Assembly: GCF_004000945.1 (NCBI RefSeq)
Contig: NZ_BIMF01000011.1
Coordinates: forward strand, 62,001-126,000
Source: Paenibacillus lautus NBRC 15380
GTDB lineage: Bacteria > Bacillota > Bacilli > Paenibacillales > Paenibacillaceae
Direction: 5' to 3'
DNA: 64,000 nucleotides
Shown: in pieces, positions 33,244 to 42,856 of the stretch
How positions within the stretch are numbered: the stretch's first letter is position 1
Layout: every line of letters starts with the position of its first letter
Position numbers and translations under genes: made by a program
Notes under the pieces: generated by a model
What the model was told of the DNA's origin: nothing
The model's database searches: none
What the model saw: the letters and a program-made list of their open reading frames with translations, nothing else

Positions 33244-34104
33244 ATGATCTTCCAGTTCACGGCGCCGCCGCTACCGCACTATATGATTTGTGGAGAAGAT
33301 ACCTATCAGGTAGGAGACAAACATCCGGATCGCTATAACATCGGCGTCTTTGATCTGATTCTGGTGACAAGAGGGGCGTTATTCCTGGAGGAGAACGGCA
33401 TTGCTTACAGGGTACAGAGCGGCTGCCACCTGATTCTAAGGCCCGATGCCGCGCACCGGACATATCTGCCCTGTCAGGAGGAGACCCACTTTTATTGGCT
33501 GCATTTTCAGACACTCGGTCGTTGGATTGAAACGGAGGAGCTGACCCTTTTTGCCTTATCGCAAACCGATCAGCCTTATGTACAGATCGAGAGTTTTTCT
33601 TTTTACATACCCAAGTATGGAGAGCTGCCCACGATAGAGCAAGCGAGACTCCTGATCGAACAATTGCAGAACCTTCAGCAATCATCTTCTTCCGCGGCAC
33701 GCTGGAAGCAGCAGCAGCTGCTGCATGAGCTGCTCCTGCTGTTTCAGGCCGAAGAGGAAGGAATCCAGCATCAGAATCCTCAATATGCCATAGCCGAACG
33801 AACCGCCAACTATTTGAGACAACATTACAAAGAACCGGTGAGCTACCAGCAATTATCCGATGCGATGCATTTCCACCAGAACTATCTGTCGATCTGTATG
33901 AAAAAAACGTTTGGCTGCACGCCCCTGGAATTTCTGACACGGCATCGGATCGAACAAGCAAAGCAAATGTTGATCCACACCAATGATCCGATTGGATGCA
34001 TTGCCGAAGAATCCGGGTTCGGTTCATTTCCGTATTTCATTCGCTGCTTTGTTCGTTATACAGGCTTCAAACCCAAATCCTTTAGGCAAAAATACCGCTC
34101 ATAA
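33244..34104 (+). CDS. AraC-family regulator
   Basis: 286 residues. A cupin-like N-terminal sugar-binding domain (GVFDLILVTRGALFLEENG and CHLILRPDAAHRTYLPCQEE) is followed by the AraC double helix-turn-helix at the C-terminus (LSDAMHFHQNYLSICMKKTF and IAEESGFGSFPYFIRCFVRY). TGFKPKSFRQKYR ends the domain as usual. It is divergent from the GH127-like gene with 188 bases between them, so it probably activates that gene when the sugar is present. GGAGGAGG lies about 10 bases before the ATG. Confidence 0.9.
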   Translation: MIFQFTAPPLPHYMICGEDTYQVGDKHPDRYNIGVFDLILVTRGALFLEENGIAYRVQSGCHLILRPDAAHRTYLPCQEETHFYWLHFQTLGRWIETEELTLFALSQTDQPYVQIESFSFYIPKYGELPTIEQARLLIEQLQNLQQSSSSAARWKQQQLLHELLLLFQAEEEGIQHQNPQYAIAERTANYLRQHYKEPVSYQQLSDAMHFHQNYLSICMKKTFGCTPLEFLTRHRIEQAKQMLIHTNDPIGCIAEESGFGSFPYFIRCFVRYTGFKPKSFRQKYRS

Positions 34105-34129
34105 CGAATTTTTCAATTCATTACCTTGC

Positions 34130-34924
34130 TCAGAATACGCTTCGTACCAAGCCCCCGTCGATTCGAAGCGCCGAACCGTTAATCGCCGAGGATTTGGGGC
34201 TGCTGAGGTACGTAACAAAATCCGCAATCTCCTCCGGTCGAATCAACCGCTGGATAATGGAAGTCGGCCGATTTTCCTTCATAAACCGCTGCTCTGCCTC
34301 TTGGATGGCAAGTTCCTCGTCTGGATATAGCGTATTCAGCATCGTTTCAACGCCTTCCGTAAGAGTGGATCCGGGCATCACGGTATTTACCGTTACGCGG
34401 GTTCCTGTCGTCAGCTCGGCCAAGCTCCGGGAAAGGGACAGCTGCATCGTCTTGGTCGCGCTGTAATGTGCCATCTCCTGGGAAGGCATGACAGCTGCTT
34501 CGCTTGCGATAAAAATAACTCGACCCTCATTGCGATTGATCATGTTCTTCAAATAATGTCTGGTTAACCGGACACCGCTCATGATATTCGTCTCGAAGAA
34601 CCTGAACCACTCCGAATCGGGTATATCGAAAAATTCAGCAGGCTCGAAGATCCCTAAATTATTGATCAGAATATCAACGACCGGAGCAGCTTCCCTGACC
34701 TGATGACAGCCCTCCTCCGTTCCGAGATCCGCCACGGCATAACGCAGCTCGGCATCCGGGTGCACGGCATGAATGTCATGGATCGCCTGTTTAACTTTAT
34801 CCTCATGCCTTCCATTAATAATGACGGAAGCTCCCTCGGCTGCCAGCGACATGGCTATCGCTTTGCCAATACCGGATGTCGAGCCTGTTACCAATGCGAC
34901 TTTTCCCTTAAGATCCAGATTCAT
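34130..34924 (-). CDS. Short-chain dehydrogenase/reductase (SDR)
   Basis: 264 residues from the ATG at 34924, preceded by GGAAGGAGAG. The cofactor motif TGSTSGIG (about 13-20), the NNLG strand (ILINNLGIFEPAEF), the catalytic serine (FIASEAAVMPSQEM) and YSATK are all present. INGRHEDKVKQ after beta-2 indicates NADP(H). The substrate is unknown. It lies downstream of the aldo/keto reductase gene (121-base gap) in the same direction. Confidence 0.87.
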   Translation of the reverse strand: MNLDLKGKVALVTGSTSGIGKAIAMSLAAEGASVIINGRHEDKVKQAIHDIHAVHPDAELRYAVADLGTEEGCHQVREAAPVVDILINNLGIFEPAEFFDIPDSEWFRFFETNIMSGVRLTRHYLKNMINRNEGRVIFIASEAAVMPSQEMAHYSATKTMQLSLSRSLAELTTGTRVTVNTVMPGSTLTEGVETMLNTLYPDEELAIQEAEQRFMKENRPTSIIQRLIRPEEIADFVTYLSSPKSSAINGSALRIDGGLVRSVF

Positions 34925-35044
34925 CTTGTTCTCTCCTTCCAAATTATGTAGGAATGGACTCTCCTGACCCCTGTTGTGCTGCCGACAGTACAGGAGAGCC
35001 ACAATATTCATTACACTTCTATTCTTGCCGTTCACGCAGATTTC

Positions 35045-35890
35045 TTAGAAATCAAAATTGTCGGGATCCGGTCCCACTCTGTGATCCTGATTCAAGCTGT
35101 CGATGCGCTGCATCTCCTCAACAGACAATTCAAAATCAAAGATGGCCGCATTCTCGGCGATCCGATGTTCTTTGGTCGATTTCGGAATCGTGACTACGCC
35201 GTTCTGCATATCCCAACGAAGAATAATCTGGGCAATGGATTTATGATGTTTGTCGGCAATGTTTCGAAGCTCCTCTTGATCCAGCAGCTGTCCTTGCATT
35301 AAAGGAGACCAAGCCTCAAGCTGAATTCCGTTCGCCTGACAGTACGACTGCAATTCTTTTTGCGTTAATCGGGGATGATATTCCACCTGGTTCACCATCG
35401 GTTTGATTTCCGTTTCCTTCATTAACCGCTCCAGATGATGAATCTGGAAGTTGCTCACACCGATCGCTTTCACGCGTCCTTCTTTGTACAACGTTTCTAA
35501 CGCCTTCCACGCCTCTATATATTTCCCTTCAACCGGCCAGTGTATAAGGTACAAATCCAAATATTCCAGGCCCAGTTTCCGAAGACTCTCCTCGTAAGCC
35601 TTCATAGTCGATTCATAACCCAGATCGGCATTCCACACTTTGGATGTGACAAACAGATCTTCCCGCTTGATACCGGCAGCTTCCAAGCCCTCGCGAATGC
35701 CTTGTCCCACGCCTTCTTCATTGCCGTATATGGCGGCCGTGTCCACGCTGCGATACCCATGCTGGATGGCCGTACGTACGGCATTCACCAGCTCCGGTCC
35801 TTCTTCTACCTTAAATACGCCTAATCCAAACCAAGGCATGTTGACGCCATTATATAAAGTGGTTGTATCTTGTAAGTGTTGTGCTGTCAT
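35045..35890 (-). CDS. Aldo/keto reductase
   Basis: 281 residues, the usual AKR length. The catalytic tetrad can be placed: D (VDTAAIYGNEEGVGQ, with its tyrosine), K (FVTSKVWNADLGY) and H (YLIHWPVEGKYIEAW). The NADPH-binding end reads TIPKSTKEHRIAENA. It reduces aldehydes or ketones with NADPH; AKR5-type bacterial enzymes such as YvgN act on methylglyoxal and similar carbonyls. No regulator is adjacent. The SDR gene follows it. Confidence 0.9.
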   Translation of the reverse strand: MTAQHLQDTTTLYNGVNMPWFGLGVFKVEEGPELVNAVRTAIQHGYRSVDTAAIYGNEEGVGQGIREGLEAAGIKREDLFVTSKVWNADLGYESTMKAYEESLRKLGLEYLDLYLIHWPVEGKYIEAWKALETLYKEGRVKAIGVSNFQIHHLERLMKETEIKPMVNQVEYHPRLTQKELQSYCQANGIQLEAWSPLMQGQLLDQEELRNIADKHHKSIAQIILRWDMQNGVVTIPKSTKEHRIAENAAIFDFELSVEEMQRIDSLNQDHRVGPDPDNFDF

Positions 35891-36005
35891 GTTGATAAAC
35901 CTCCGAACATTTTTTGGGTTGTGATTAAATTAACCTATAATGAAGTATCTCCGATAAAACGCTTAGACATCACCTCCCTTCATCATAAAATAATCACTCA
36001 GGCAT

Positions 36006-37211
36006 TCAGGCCGCTTGCTTATCCGGCTTCTCCGAGTTCTTCCGTTCCAGCTTCAAGCTCCATCCGGTGAGAACCACCGCGCCGAGTACCATCAGCGCCC
36101 CGATCCATGCCGTATGAATCAGACCCATGGAATTCGTGATCAAGCCTCCTAGAAAAGCGCCGATGGCGATGCCGGCATTAAATGCGGCAATGTTGAGCGC
36201 GGACGCCATATTCACAGCCCCCGGTGCAAACCGCTCAGCCAGCATCACGACATAAACCTGTAGTCCCGGCACATTCATGAAAGCCAGAAATCCCATGAGA
36301 ATAATGGTGATGAGTCCCGCCACTTGAAACGGTGCGGTAAACGTAAGCGTGAACAGCACCAGCGCTTGGGCGATGAACATATAGAACAGTGCTTTAAGCG
36401 GGTTGCGATTGGCTGCCTTCCCGCCGATCACATTGCCGACCGCAATAGCGATCCCGTATACAAGCAGGATGATGGCCACCGTATTTTCCTTAAAGCCTGT
36501 TATATCCTGCAGCAATGGGGATAAATAAGTGAAGACCACGAAGGTGCCGCCATAACCGAGAGCCGTAATCAGGAGCATAAGCAGCAGTCTGCCATTCGTC
36601 AGCAATTTAGCCTGGTCCCGGAATGAAGTGCGTTCTCCCTTAGGCAAGTCCGAAGGGACCAGGATACTGTTCGCAATCAACGCAACAATACCGACTACAA
36701 CAATGGCAACAAAAGCAAGTCTCCAGCCCCACTGTTGACCTATAAACGTTCCAAGCGGAACGCCCGTGACCGTGGCTACCGTCAGGCCCGTAAACATAAT
36801 GGAGATCGCCGATGCCCGGCGATTCTCTGGCACCACGCTTGCGGCAATGATTGAGCCGATCGACATAAATACGCCATGAGAAAAGGCCGACAGTACGCGT
36901 GCGGCAAGCAGAATACCAATGGAAGCTGTACTGGCCGCCAAGCTGTTACCGATGATAAAAATGATCATAATCCAGAGCAGCAATGTTTTTCTGGACATCC
37001 TGGACGTTAGCGACGTTAGGATTGGCGCCCCAAAGGTAACGCCCAGCGCATACATCGAAACGGTTAATCCGGCCGTTGTTACGGATATATTCATATCCTC
37101 CGCAATCAACGGCAGCAGCCCTACGCTGATAAATTCCGTTGTTCCGATAGCGAAGGCACTAACGGCAAGCGCCAGCAGCGCAAACAAACTTCTTCTTTTA
37201 TCTATCATCAT
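36006..37211 (-). CDS. MFS efflux transporter (DHA1, AraJ/YdhP type)
   Basis: About 401 residues from the ATG at 37211 (MMIDKRRSLFALLALAVSAF), after AGGATAGGGGGAAA. Twelve hydrophobic segments can be counted. The DHA1 signature region GTTEFISVGLLPLIAEDMN is typical of sugar-efflux and drug-type MFS proteins, and FSHGVFMSIGSIIAASVVPE contains the conserved motif C-like stretch. Substrate unknown. It is divergent from an HxlR-type regulator, the second HxlR/MFS pair in this window. Confidence 0.88.
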   Translation of the reverse strand: MMIDKRRSLFALLALAVSAFAIGTTEFISVGLLPLIAEDMNISVTTAGLTVSMYALGVTFGAPILTSLTSRMSRKTLLLWIMIIFIIGNSLAASTASIGILLAARVLSAFSHGVFMSIGSIIAASVVPENRRASAISIMFTGLTVATVTGVPLGTFIGQQWGWRLAFVAIVVVGIVALIANSILVPSDLPKGERTSFRDQAKLLTNGRLLLMLLITALGYGGTFVVFTYLSPLLQDITGFKENTVAIILLVYGIAIAVGNVIGGKAANRNPLKALFYMFIAQALVLFTLTFTAPFQVAGLITIILMGFLAFMNVPGLQVYVVMLAERFAPGAVNMASALNIAAFNAGIAIGAFLGGLITNSMGLIHTAWIGALMVLGAVVLTGWSLKLERKNSEKPDKQAA

Positions 37212-37402
37212 GGTGTTGATATTTCCCCCTATCCTATTCTCTTGCTTGTATATTGTAAAAATATTGAGTATGGTGTAATCCAGCTGGCAAATGCTATTAT
37301 GATCTATATCGTTTTTTGTGTGAAGAACGTACTTTTTTGTAATGTAGGTACCTGACAGTACCCTAGGCACTTTTTAGTGCCTATAGAAATAGGAGGATGA
37401 CT

Positions 37403-37807
37403 ATGCAAGCAAAGAAATACAACATCGCCGTCGAAGCGACATTGGAAGTGATCGGAGGCAAGTGGAAATGCGTCATTCTGTGTCACCTGACCCATGGCCG
37501 TAAACGAACCAATGAACTGAAGCGTCTCATGCCGCATATCACGCAAAAAATGTTGACCCAGCAGCTGCGGGAGCTCGAGGATGATGGCGTGATCAATCGC
37601 ATTATTCATAATCAAGTGCCGCCCAAAGTGGAATATGAGTTGAGCGATTACGGCATGAGTTTGAGCGGAATTCTGGATATGCTCTGTGCATGGGGAGAAA
37701 AACACATTACGAAAGTATATGGGGACAAATTCAGCGTGCTTGAAGATAGTATTCTGAATGATAAACTGAAAGCCGTGGACGAGCCAACATCCACAGATGC
37801 GCGCTAA
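37403..37807 (+). CDS. HxlR-family transcriptional regulator
   Basis: 134 residues. The winged-helix core is TLEVIGGKWKCVILCHLTHG, LKRLMPHITQKMLTQQLREL and VEYELSDYGMSLSGILDMLC, all standard HxlR. It lacks the usual early CPV-type cysteine (here YNIAVEATL) but has WKCVILCHL. ATG 37403 sits six bases after AGGAGG; the ATG at 37397 touches the site and is unlikely. It probably represses the divergent MFS exporter. Confidence 0.9.
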   Translation: MQAKKYNIAVEATLEVIGGKWKCVILCHLTHGRKRTNELKRLMPHITQKMLTQQLRELEDDGVINRIIHNQVPPKVEYELSDYGMSLSGILDMLCAWGEKHITKVYGDKFSVLEDSILNDKLKAVDEPTSTDAR

Positions 37808-37837
37808 ATCTGAATGTTAAGCAATCCTAATAACAAC

Positions 37838-37871
37838 AAGGGCACGGTCCGTGATCACGGACCGTGCCCTT
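37838..37871. terminator. Perfect palindromic terminator
   Basis: A 34-base perfect palindrome centred on GTGATCAC, with A-rich left and T-rich right flanks (AAGGGCACGG / CCGTGCCCTT, then TT). It separates the converging HxlR and siderophore-binding genes and works in both directions. Confidence 0.85.
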
Positions 37872-37944
37872 TTCGTATAAACCCTCTCTTCCTAGCATAT
37901 TCGAAGTCGCCCAGCAATCTATCCGGGATCACCGATACCGCTGG

Positions 37945-38943
37945 TTATTTCGCGTTTTCCTTCTCTTTTTGGCTAACGATCATTTCCGTCACTTCCTCCG
38001 CCTGAGCCAGGACAGCAATGGGATCAAACGGCCAGAACCGCTTGGCATCCAGATAAAACACGCGATCCTGCTTCACCGCCTCAATCGATGTCCACACCTT
38101 ATCCTTCTTATCCATCTTGGCACCGTTAGACTCATCAAAGAAGATATAATCGCCTGCATAATCGTTGAGCACTTCCAGGGAGACCTCTTTATATGTCACG
38201 TTGGCATCAATCAATTCTTTTTGAATCGTTGCCGGAGGTGTTAGCTGAAGCTCCTTGTAGATCGCCAAGCCCCCGCGATAAATGCCGTCACCGTACAGAT
38301 AGAAGGTTTTGCCGAATGCACCAAAGATCGAGAAAGTCTCTCCCTCTTCCACCACAATATTCACTTTCGCGCGCAGTCCTTCTATTTTCTCATCAAAATC
38401 AGCTAGCCATTTCTTCGCTTCTTCTTCTTTGCCTAGAATAGCCCCCAATCCCTCTACTTCTTCGTGCACGCTTCGATAGGTTTCATAAGGAAGAATGACC
38501 GTCGGTGCGATTTTGGACAATTTCTCGTATAATTCCGGGTCCGAGTTAGCGCTGATAATCAGGTCGGGGTTCAATTCCACAATCTTTTCCGGAGCGCTTC
38601 CCCCCGTGTTCTCTATGCCCTCAATCATGTCTTGAATATGGACGTTCTCGAGATCCGTCGCTGTCGCGCCGACCGGCTTTTCTCCGAGCAGCAGCAGAGT
38701 TGGCAGGTAGGCATCAACTACAATTCGCTCGGGCACGGCCGGAATTTCGATTTCTCCGTTAATCGTATCCACCTTTTTAGTCGTGGGCGCTGAGGCCTCA
38801 GTCAGGGGCTTGTCCGTGCCCGCAGTGGTTTCACCGGCAGAGCCCCCATTATTCGCGGTATTTCCATTCCCGCTGCATGCCGAAATAACGATCGAGCATA
38901 ACACGAGCGTGGAGAGCATGACACGTATTTTAGACTTGAACAT
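37945..38943 (-). CDS. Iron-siderophore ABC transporter, substrate-binding lipoprotein
   Basis: 332 residues. Signal peptide with lipobox (VLCSIVISACSGNG, the cysteine being lipidated), a Ser/Thr/Gly-rich linker, then the FhuD/BtuF-type fold with two lobes: RIVVDAYLPTLLLLGEKPVG and ELNPDLIISANSDPELYEKL in the first, and a second lobe ending QDRVFYLDAKRFWPFDPIAV. It captures Fe(III)-siderophore outside the membrane for the two FecCD permeases encoded upstream in the same unit. It resembles YfiY/FeuA-type proteins. A Fur box precedes the operon. Confidence 0.9.
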   Translation of the reverse strand: MFKSKIRVMLSTLVLCSIVISACSGNGNTANNGGSAGETTAGTDKPLTEASAPTTKKVDTINGEIEIPAVPERIVVDAYLPTLLLLGEKPVGATATDLENVHIQDMIEGIENTGGSAPEKIVELNPDLIISANSDPELYEKLSKIAPTVILPYETYRSVHEEVEGLGAILGKEEEAKKWLADFDEKIEGLRAKVNIVVEEGETFSIFGAFGKTFYLYGDGIYRGGLAIYKELQLTPPATIQKELIDANVTYKEVSLEVLNDYAGDYIFFDESNGAKMDKKDKVWTSIEAVKQDRVFYLDAKRFWPFDPIAVLAQAEEVTEMIVSQKEKENAK

Positions 38944-38975
38944 GTTTTATCCTCCTAATAAAATGATGGCTGGAT

Positions 38976-40691
38976 TTAAGCCCCGAATTGAGCTCGATGT
39001 AATCGGCTGTATATGCCGTGCGCCGCGAGCAGTTCCTCATGGATTCCTTGTTCGGCAATGCCTTTGTCTGCAACAACCACAATGCGGTCTGCATTCTTGA
39101 TCGTTGCGAGCCGGTGTGCAATCACCAGGGTCGTGCGTCCCTCCGACAGTTCGGCCAGCGCCTGCTGAATCGCCGCTTCGGTCTCCGCATCCAATGCAGA
39201 CGTCGCTTCATCCAGAATAAGAATTGGCGGGTTCTTGAGGAACATCCGGGCGATCGACAGGCGCTGCTTCTGTCCGCCGGACAGCTTAACGCCTCTCTCG
39301 CCGATTAAGGTGTCCAGCCCATCCGGAAGTGAAGCGACCAGCTCCTCAAGCTGGGCACGGCTCACGGCTTCCATAATGTCGCTCTCTGCAGCGTTGAGCC
39401 GGCCGTAGGCAATATTTTCGCGGATGCTGCCGTCAAACAGGAAAACATCCTGCTGCACGATGCCAATATGGGAACGAAGGGATTGCAGCGTCATGTCTCG
39501 GATATCGATCCCGTCAATCGTTATCCTCCCGGCTTCAACGTCATAGAAACGCGGCAGCAAAGAGCACAACGTTGTCTTGCCTGCTCCGGACGGACCCACA
39601 AGCGCAACGGTTTCACCTGCTCGGATGGACAAACTGACATTCTGCAGCACTTGATCTTTGTTCTCGTACCCGAAGGATACCCCGTCAAAGGCAATGTCTC
39701 CCCGCAGATGGTTAACCGGCTTTGCACCCGGCGTATCCGCAACGTCCGGTTCGCTCTCAAGCAGCTCCAAATAACGCTTAAAGCCGGCGATTCCCTTCGG
39801 ATACATCTCAATGACCGCATTGATCTGTTTAATCGGACCGAGGAACACATTGGACAGCATAACAAAAGCGATAAATTCCCCGTTGGTCATCCGGCCTTCG
39901 ATCACGAACCAAGTACCGCACACCAAAACGAACAGGGAAATGAATTTCATCAGGATAAAGCTGATCGAAGAGTTCCACGCCATAATGCGGTAGGCAATCA
40001 GCTTTGTCACGCGGAAGCGGTTGTTGTTCTCAGCAAAACGCGTCATTTCATGCTCCTCATTCGAAAAGGCTTGAACCACACGGATACCGCTGACGTTGTT
40101 CTCCACACGTGCGTTGTAATCGGCAATATCGGAGAACATGCGCTTGAATGCTGCCGACATTTTTCCACTGAAATACAGCGATAAATAAATCATCAATGGA
40201 ACGATCACAAACGTCATTACGGCAAGCTGCCAATTAATCCCGAGCATGATGCCCAAGGCTCCGGCAAGCGTCATAAGGGCAATGAACAGATCCTCCGGAC
40301 CGTGGTGGGCAATTTCCCCGATATCCATCAGGTCGTTTGTCATCCGCGAGACTAGATGCCCCGTCTTGTTATTGTCAAAAAAACGGAAGGATTGCTTCTG
40401 AACCCGATCAAACAGCTTTTTGCGCATATCGGTCTCAATGTTGATGCCGAGTTTATGCCCCCAATAGGTGACCACGTAATGCAAGAAGGAACTGACAACA
40501 TAAATGCCGAGAAGACCCAAACAAGCGTATAAGATCCACTTCCAGTTTCCACTCGGCAGCAGGTCGTCTATCACGCGGTTGACAGCAACCGGGAATATCA
40601 ATTCCAGCAAAGCTGCAAAGATCGCGCAGCAAAAATCCAGTATGAACAGCCCTTTATAAGGCTTGTAGTAGGAAAAAAATTGACGCAGCAT
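38976..40691 (-). CDS. ABC transporter, fused permease and ATPase (ABCB type)
   Basis: 571 residues from the ATG at 40691, after TAAGGAGG. Six membrane helices in the N-terminal half (IFAALLELIFPVAVNRVIDD; FDNNKTGHLVSRMTNDLMDI is the typical coupling region). The ATPase domain carries Walker A GPSGAGKTTL, the signature LSGGQKQRLSIARMFLKNPP, Walker B ILILDEATSALD and the switch histidine IAHRLAT. Homodimeric or heterodimeric exporters and a few siderophore importers (IrtAB type) share this shape. Its place between the siderophore permeases and the binding protein suggests siderophore handling, either export or reductive import. Confidence 0.9.
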   Translation of the reverse strand: MLRQFFSYYKPYKGLFILDFCCAIFAALLELIFPVAVNRVIDDLLPSGNWKWILYACLGLLGIYVVSSFLHYVVTYWGHKLGINIETDMRKKLFDRVQKQSFRFFDNNKTGHLVSRMTNDLMDIGEIAHHGPEDLFIALMTLAGALGIMLGINWQLAVMTFVIVPLMIYLSLYFSGKMSAAFKRMFSDIADYNARVENNVSGIRVVQAFSNEEHEMTRFAENNNRFRVTKLIAYRIMAWNSSISFILMKFISLFVLVCGTWFVIEGRMTNGEFIAFVMLSNVFLGPIKQINAVIEMYPKGIAGFKRYLELLESEPDVADTPGAKPVNHLRGDIAFDGVSFGYENKDQVLQNVSLSIRAGETVALVGPSGAGKTTLCSLLPRFYDVEAGRITIDGIDIRDMTLQSLRSHIGIVQQDVFLFDGSIRENIAYGRLNAAESDIMEAVSRAQLEELVASLPDGLDTLIGERGVKLSGGQKQRLSIARMFLKNPPILILDEATSALDAETEAAIQQALAELSEGRTTLVIAHRLATIKNADRIVVVADKGIAEQGIHEELLAAHGIYSRLHRAQFGA

Positions 40692-40745
40692 AAGGACCTC
40701 CTTAATCCGTAATTCCGTTATAGAAATGAGCAAGTCCTTCCCCTT

Positions 40746-41780
40746 TTAAGCTCTTGACCTGGATAACAGGTACAGGAAATAGGGAGCACCAATCACCGCA
40801 ACCACGATCCCCGTAGGAATCTCAGAAGGTTGGATAATCCAACGTCCCAGAGTGTCGGCTGTGATGACCAGCAGTGCACCGACCAACGCCGTTACCGGCA
40901 GCAGCATCTGATGCTTCGCACCGACCAAGCGTCTGGACAGGTGGGGCGCGATAAGTCCGACAAATCCAATTCCGCCGCTTACCGCGACGCAGGAGGCTGC
41001 TAAGCCAACCGCCGCTGCCAACAGCTTCAGCTGCTCCCTTGTGACGGAAGCACCGAGTCCGGTCGCCATCGGTTCTCCAAGATTGAGCACGTTCATCACC
41101 TGCGCTTTATACATGACGAAGGGCAGAAGCACAAGGATCCATGGGAGCAATGCCAATACAAACTTCCAGCTCGAACCCCAAATGCTGCCCGCTAGCCAAG
41201 TGGCAACAAACTGGTATTTTTCAGGACTCAAGCGCAGCGTTAGCACGATCATAGCCGCACTAATGCCAGCCGCAACGGCAATCCCAGTTAACAGCAGCCC
41301 AGTCGGCTTAAAGCCCTGATTTTTCTTATAGGCCAGCACGCATATTAAGGCAGCGGTTAAGCTCGCCCCAATCAATGCAAGCACCGGCAGTAGATAGACA
41401 GGAGCCGCCGTCGTGCTTGGGAAAAATGAAATGAACAGCATCACCATCAAGCCTGCTCCCGAATTAATCCCCAAGATTCCCGGATCCGCCAGCTCATTAC
41501 GGGAGATTCCCTGCATCACACATCCCGATATCGCTAACCCGGCCCCAATAAGCAGCGAGATGACGATCCGCGGCAAGCGGAATTCGAACAGCACCAGTTC
41601 CTGCTTGTCCGTCCCGCTGCCAAACAGGGTTTTTATGACCTCAAGCGGCGATAAACGAATGACTCCCGTGTTCATACTGATCAGAAAGACCAGAATGATT
41701 AATGCAACCAGGACAGACAGTGTCATGAACCTGCGCTTCCTGCCTTTTCGTTCATGCATGTTATTGGTAACAGCTTCCAT
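40746..41780 (-). CDS. FecCD-family siderophore permease, second subunit
   Basis: 344 residues with about ten membrane helices. FecCD signature stretches include FRLPRIVISLLIGAGLAISG, NELADPGILGINSGAGL, GGIGFVGLIAPHLSRRLVG and PSEIPTGIVVAVIGAPYFLY. It begins one base after the stop of the first permease and pairs with it to form the channel. No cognate FecE-type ATPase is encoded in the operon, so a shared ATPase elsewhere (YusV-like in B. subtilis) would be needed. Confidence 0.92.
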   Translation of the reverse strand: MEAVTNNMHERKGRKRRFMTLSVLVALIILVFLISMNTGVIRLSPLEVIKTLFGSGTDKQELVLFEFRLPRIVISLLIGAGLAISGCVMQGISRNELADPGILGINSGAGLMVMLFISFFPSTTAAPVYLLPVLALIGASLTAALICVLAYKKNQGFKPTGLLLTGIAVAAGISAAMIVLTLRLSPEKYQFVATWLAGSIWGSSWKFVLALLPWILVLLPFVMYKAQVMNVLNLGEPMATGLGASVTREQLKLLAAAVGLAASCVAVSGGIGFVGLIAPHLSRRLVGAKHQMLLPVTALVGALLVITADTLGRWIIQPSEIPTGIVVAVIGAPYFLYLLSRSRA

Positions 41781-42839
41781 TCACAGTTCCCTCCTTTCTT
41801 TGCGTGCCAAGTAGAGGAAGAAGGGCACCCCGATCAACGCGATGATCGCGCCCACCGGTGTCTCGTAAGGGGGGTTCACCATTCTTGCTGCAAGGTCGGC
41901 AATGACGACCAGCAAGCTCCCAAGTACTGCCGAGCAAGGAATGATGAGCCGGTAATCCACGCCGACCAGCTTGCGCGTGACGTGCGGAATCATGAGACCG
42001 ACAAAGCCTACCGCACCGACAACCGAGACGGCAGCGCCAGCCAGCACCAGCACGATAACCGTTCCGGCCAGCTTGACGAGTCCTGTTCGCTGCCCGAGCC
42101 CGCGGGCAATTTCATCGCCGAGGCTAAGCATGGTAATGGAGCGTGACAACGCAATAGCTCCCAATATAGCAGCGACGATCCACGGCAGCATAATCTTCAG
42201 ATGGACCCACTTAATCCCCGCCGTTCCGCCTGCATACCAGAAAGCCATGTCCTGTCCGACCTGAAAATACAATGCGATGCCTTCGCTAAGCGCACTTAAC
42301 AGAGCACTAAGCGCAGCACCCGCCAGAACAAGACGTACCGATGTCAGACCGCCTTTTGCCATGGAACTGACACCATACACGAGTACCGCACCTAATCCTG
42401 CCCCAAGGAATGAGAACAGAATCAGGTACATATAAGGCAGCCCCGGAAAAAACGAAAAGCAGAGGGCAATGGCAAAACCCGCTCCCGCATTTAATCCGAG
42501 CAAACCTGAATCAGCGAGCGGATTCCGGGTCATCCCCTGCATGATCGCGCCCGATACCGCAAAGCAGGCGCCCACCATCGCCCCACCGAGGACCCTCGGC
42601 AAGCGCAGCTCCTGTATAATCTGATGCTCCGTCACATCGGGATTAAAGAAAAACACCGCCTCCCATACCTTTCGCAGATCAATCTCGGCCGCACCGAGCG
42701 ATATCGATAAAGCTATGCCAAGCACCAGCGCTGCCATGCCTCCGGTGAGAATCAGGGTCGCAGCCCATGGTCGCCCCTTGAGTTTAACGTGGGTCTTGGA
42801 ATCTGTAAGACTTGGATTGGACGTGTTTGATGACATCAT
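41781..42839 (-). CDS. FecCD-family siderophore permease, first subunit
   Basis: 352 residues, first gene of the iron operon. Key stretches: LRLPRVLGGAMVGACFAVSG, NPLADSGLLGLNAGAGFAIA, AVGFVGLMIPHVTRKLVG and YETPVGAIIALIGVPFFLYL. About ten membrane helices. Together with the next permease it forms the import channel for Fe(III)-siderophore delivered by the lipoprotein. A Fur box 18-36 bases upstream of the start indicates expression under low iron. Confidence 0.92.
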   Translation of the reverse strand: MMSSNTSNPSLTDSKTHVKLKGRPWAATLILTGGMAALVLGIALSISLGAAEIDLRKVWEAVFFFNPDVTEHQIIQELRLPRVLGGAMVGACFAVSGAIMQGMTRNPLADSGLLGLNAGAGFAIALCFSFFPGLPYMYLILFSFLGAGLGAVLVYGVSSMAKGGLTSVRLVLAGAALSALLSALSEGIALYFQVGQDMAFWYAGGTAGIKWVHLKIMLPWIVAAILGAIALSRSITMLSLGDEIARGLGQRTGLVKLAGTVIVLVLAGAAVSVVGAVGFVGLMIPHVTRKLVGVDYRLIIPCSAVLGSLLVVIADLAARMVNPPYETPVGAIIALIGVPFFLYLARKERREL

Positions 42840-42856
42840 TTTCCCCTCAATACTTT

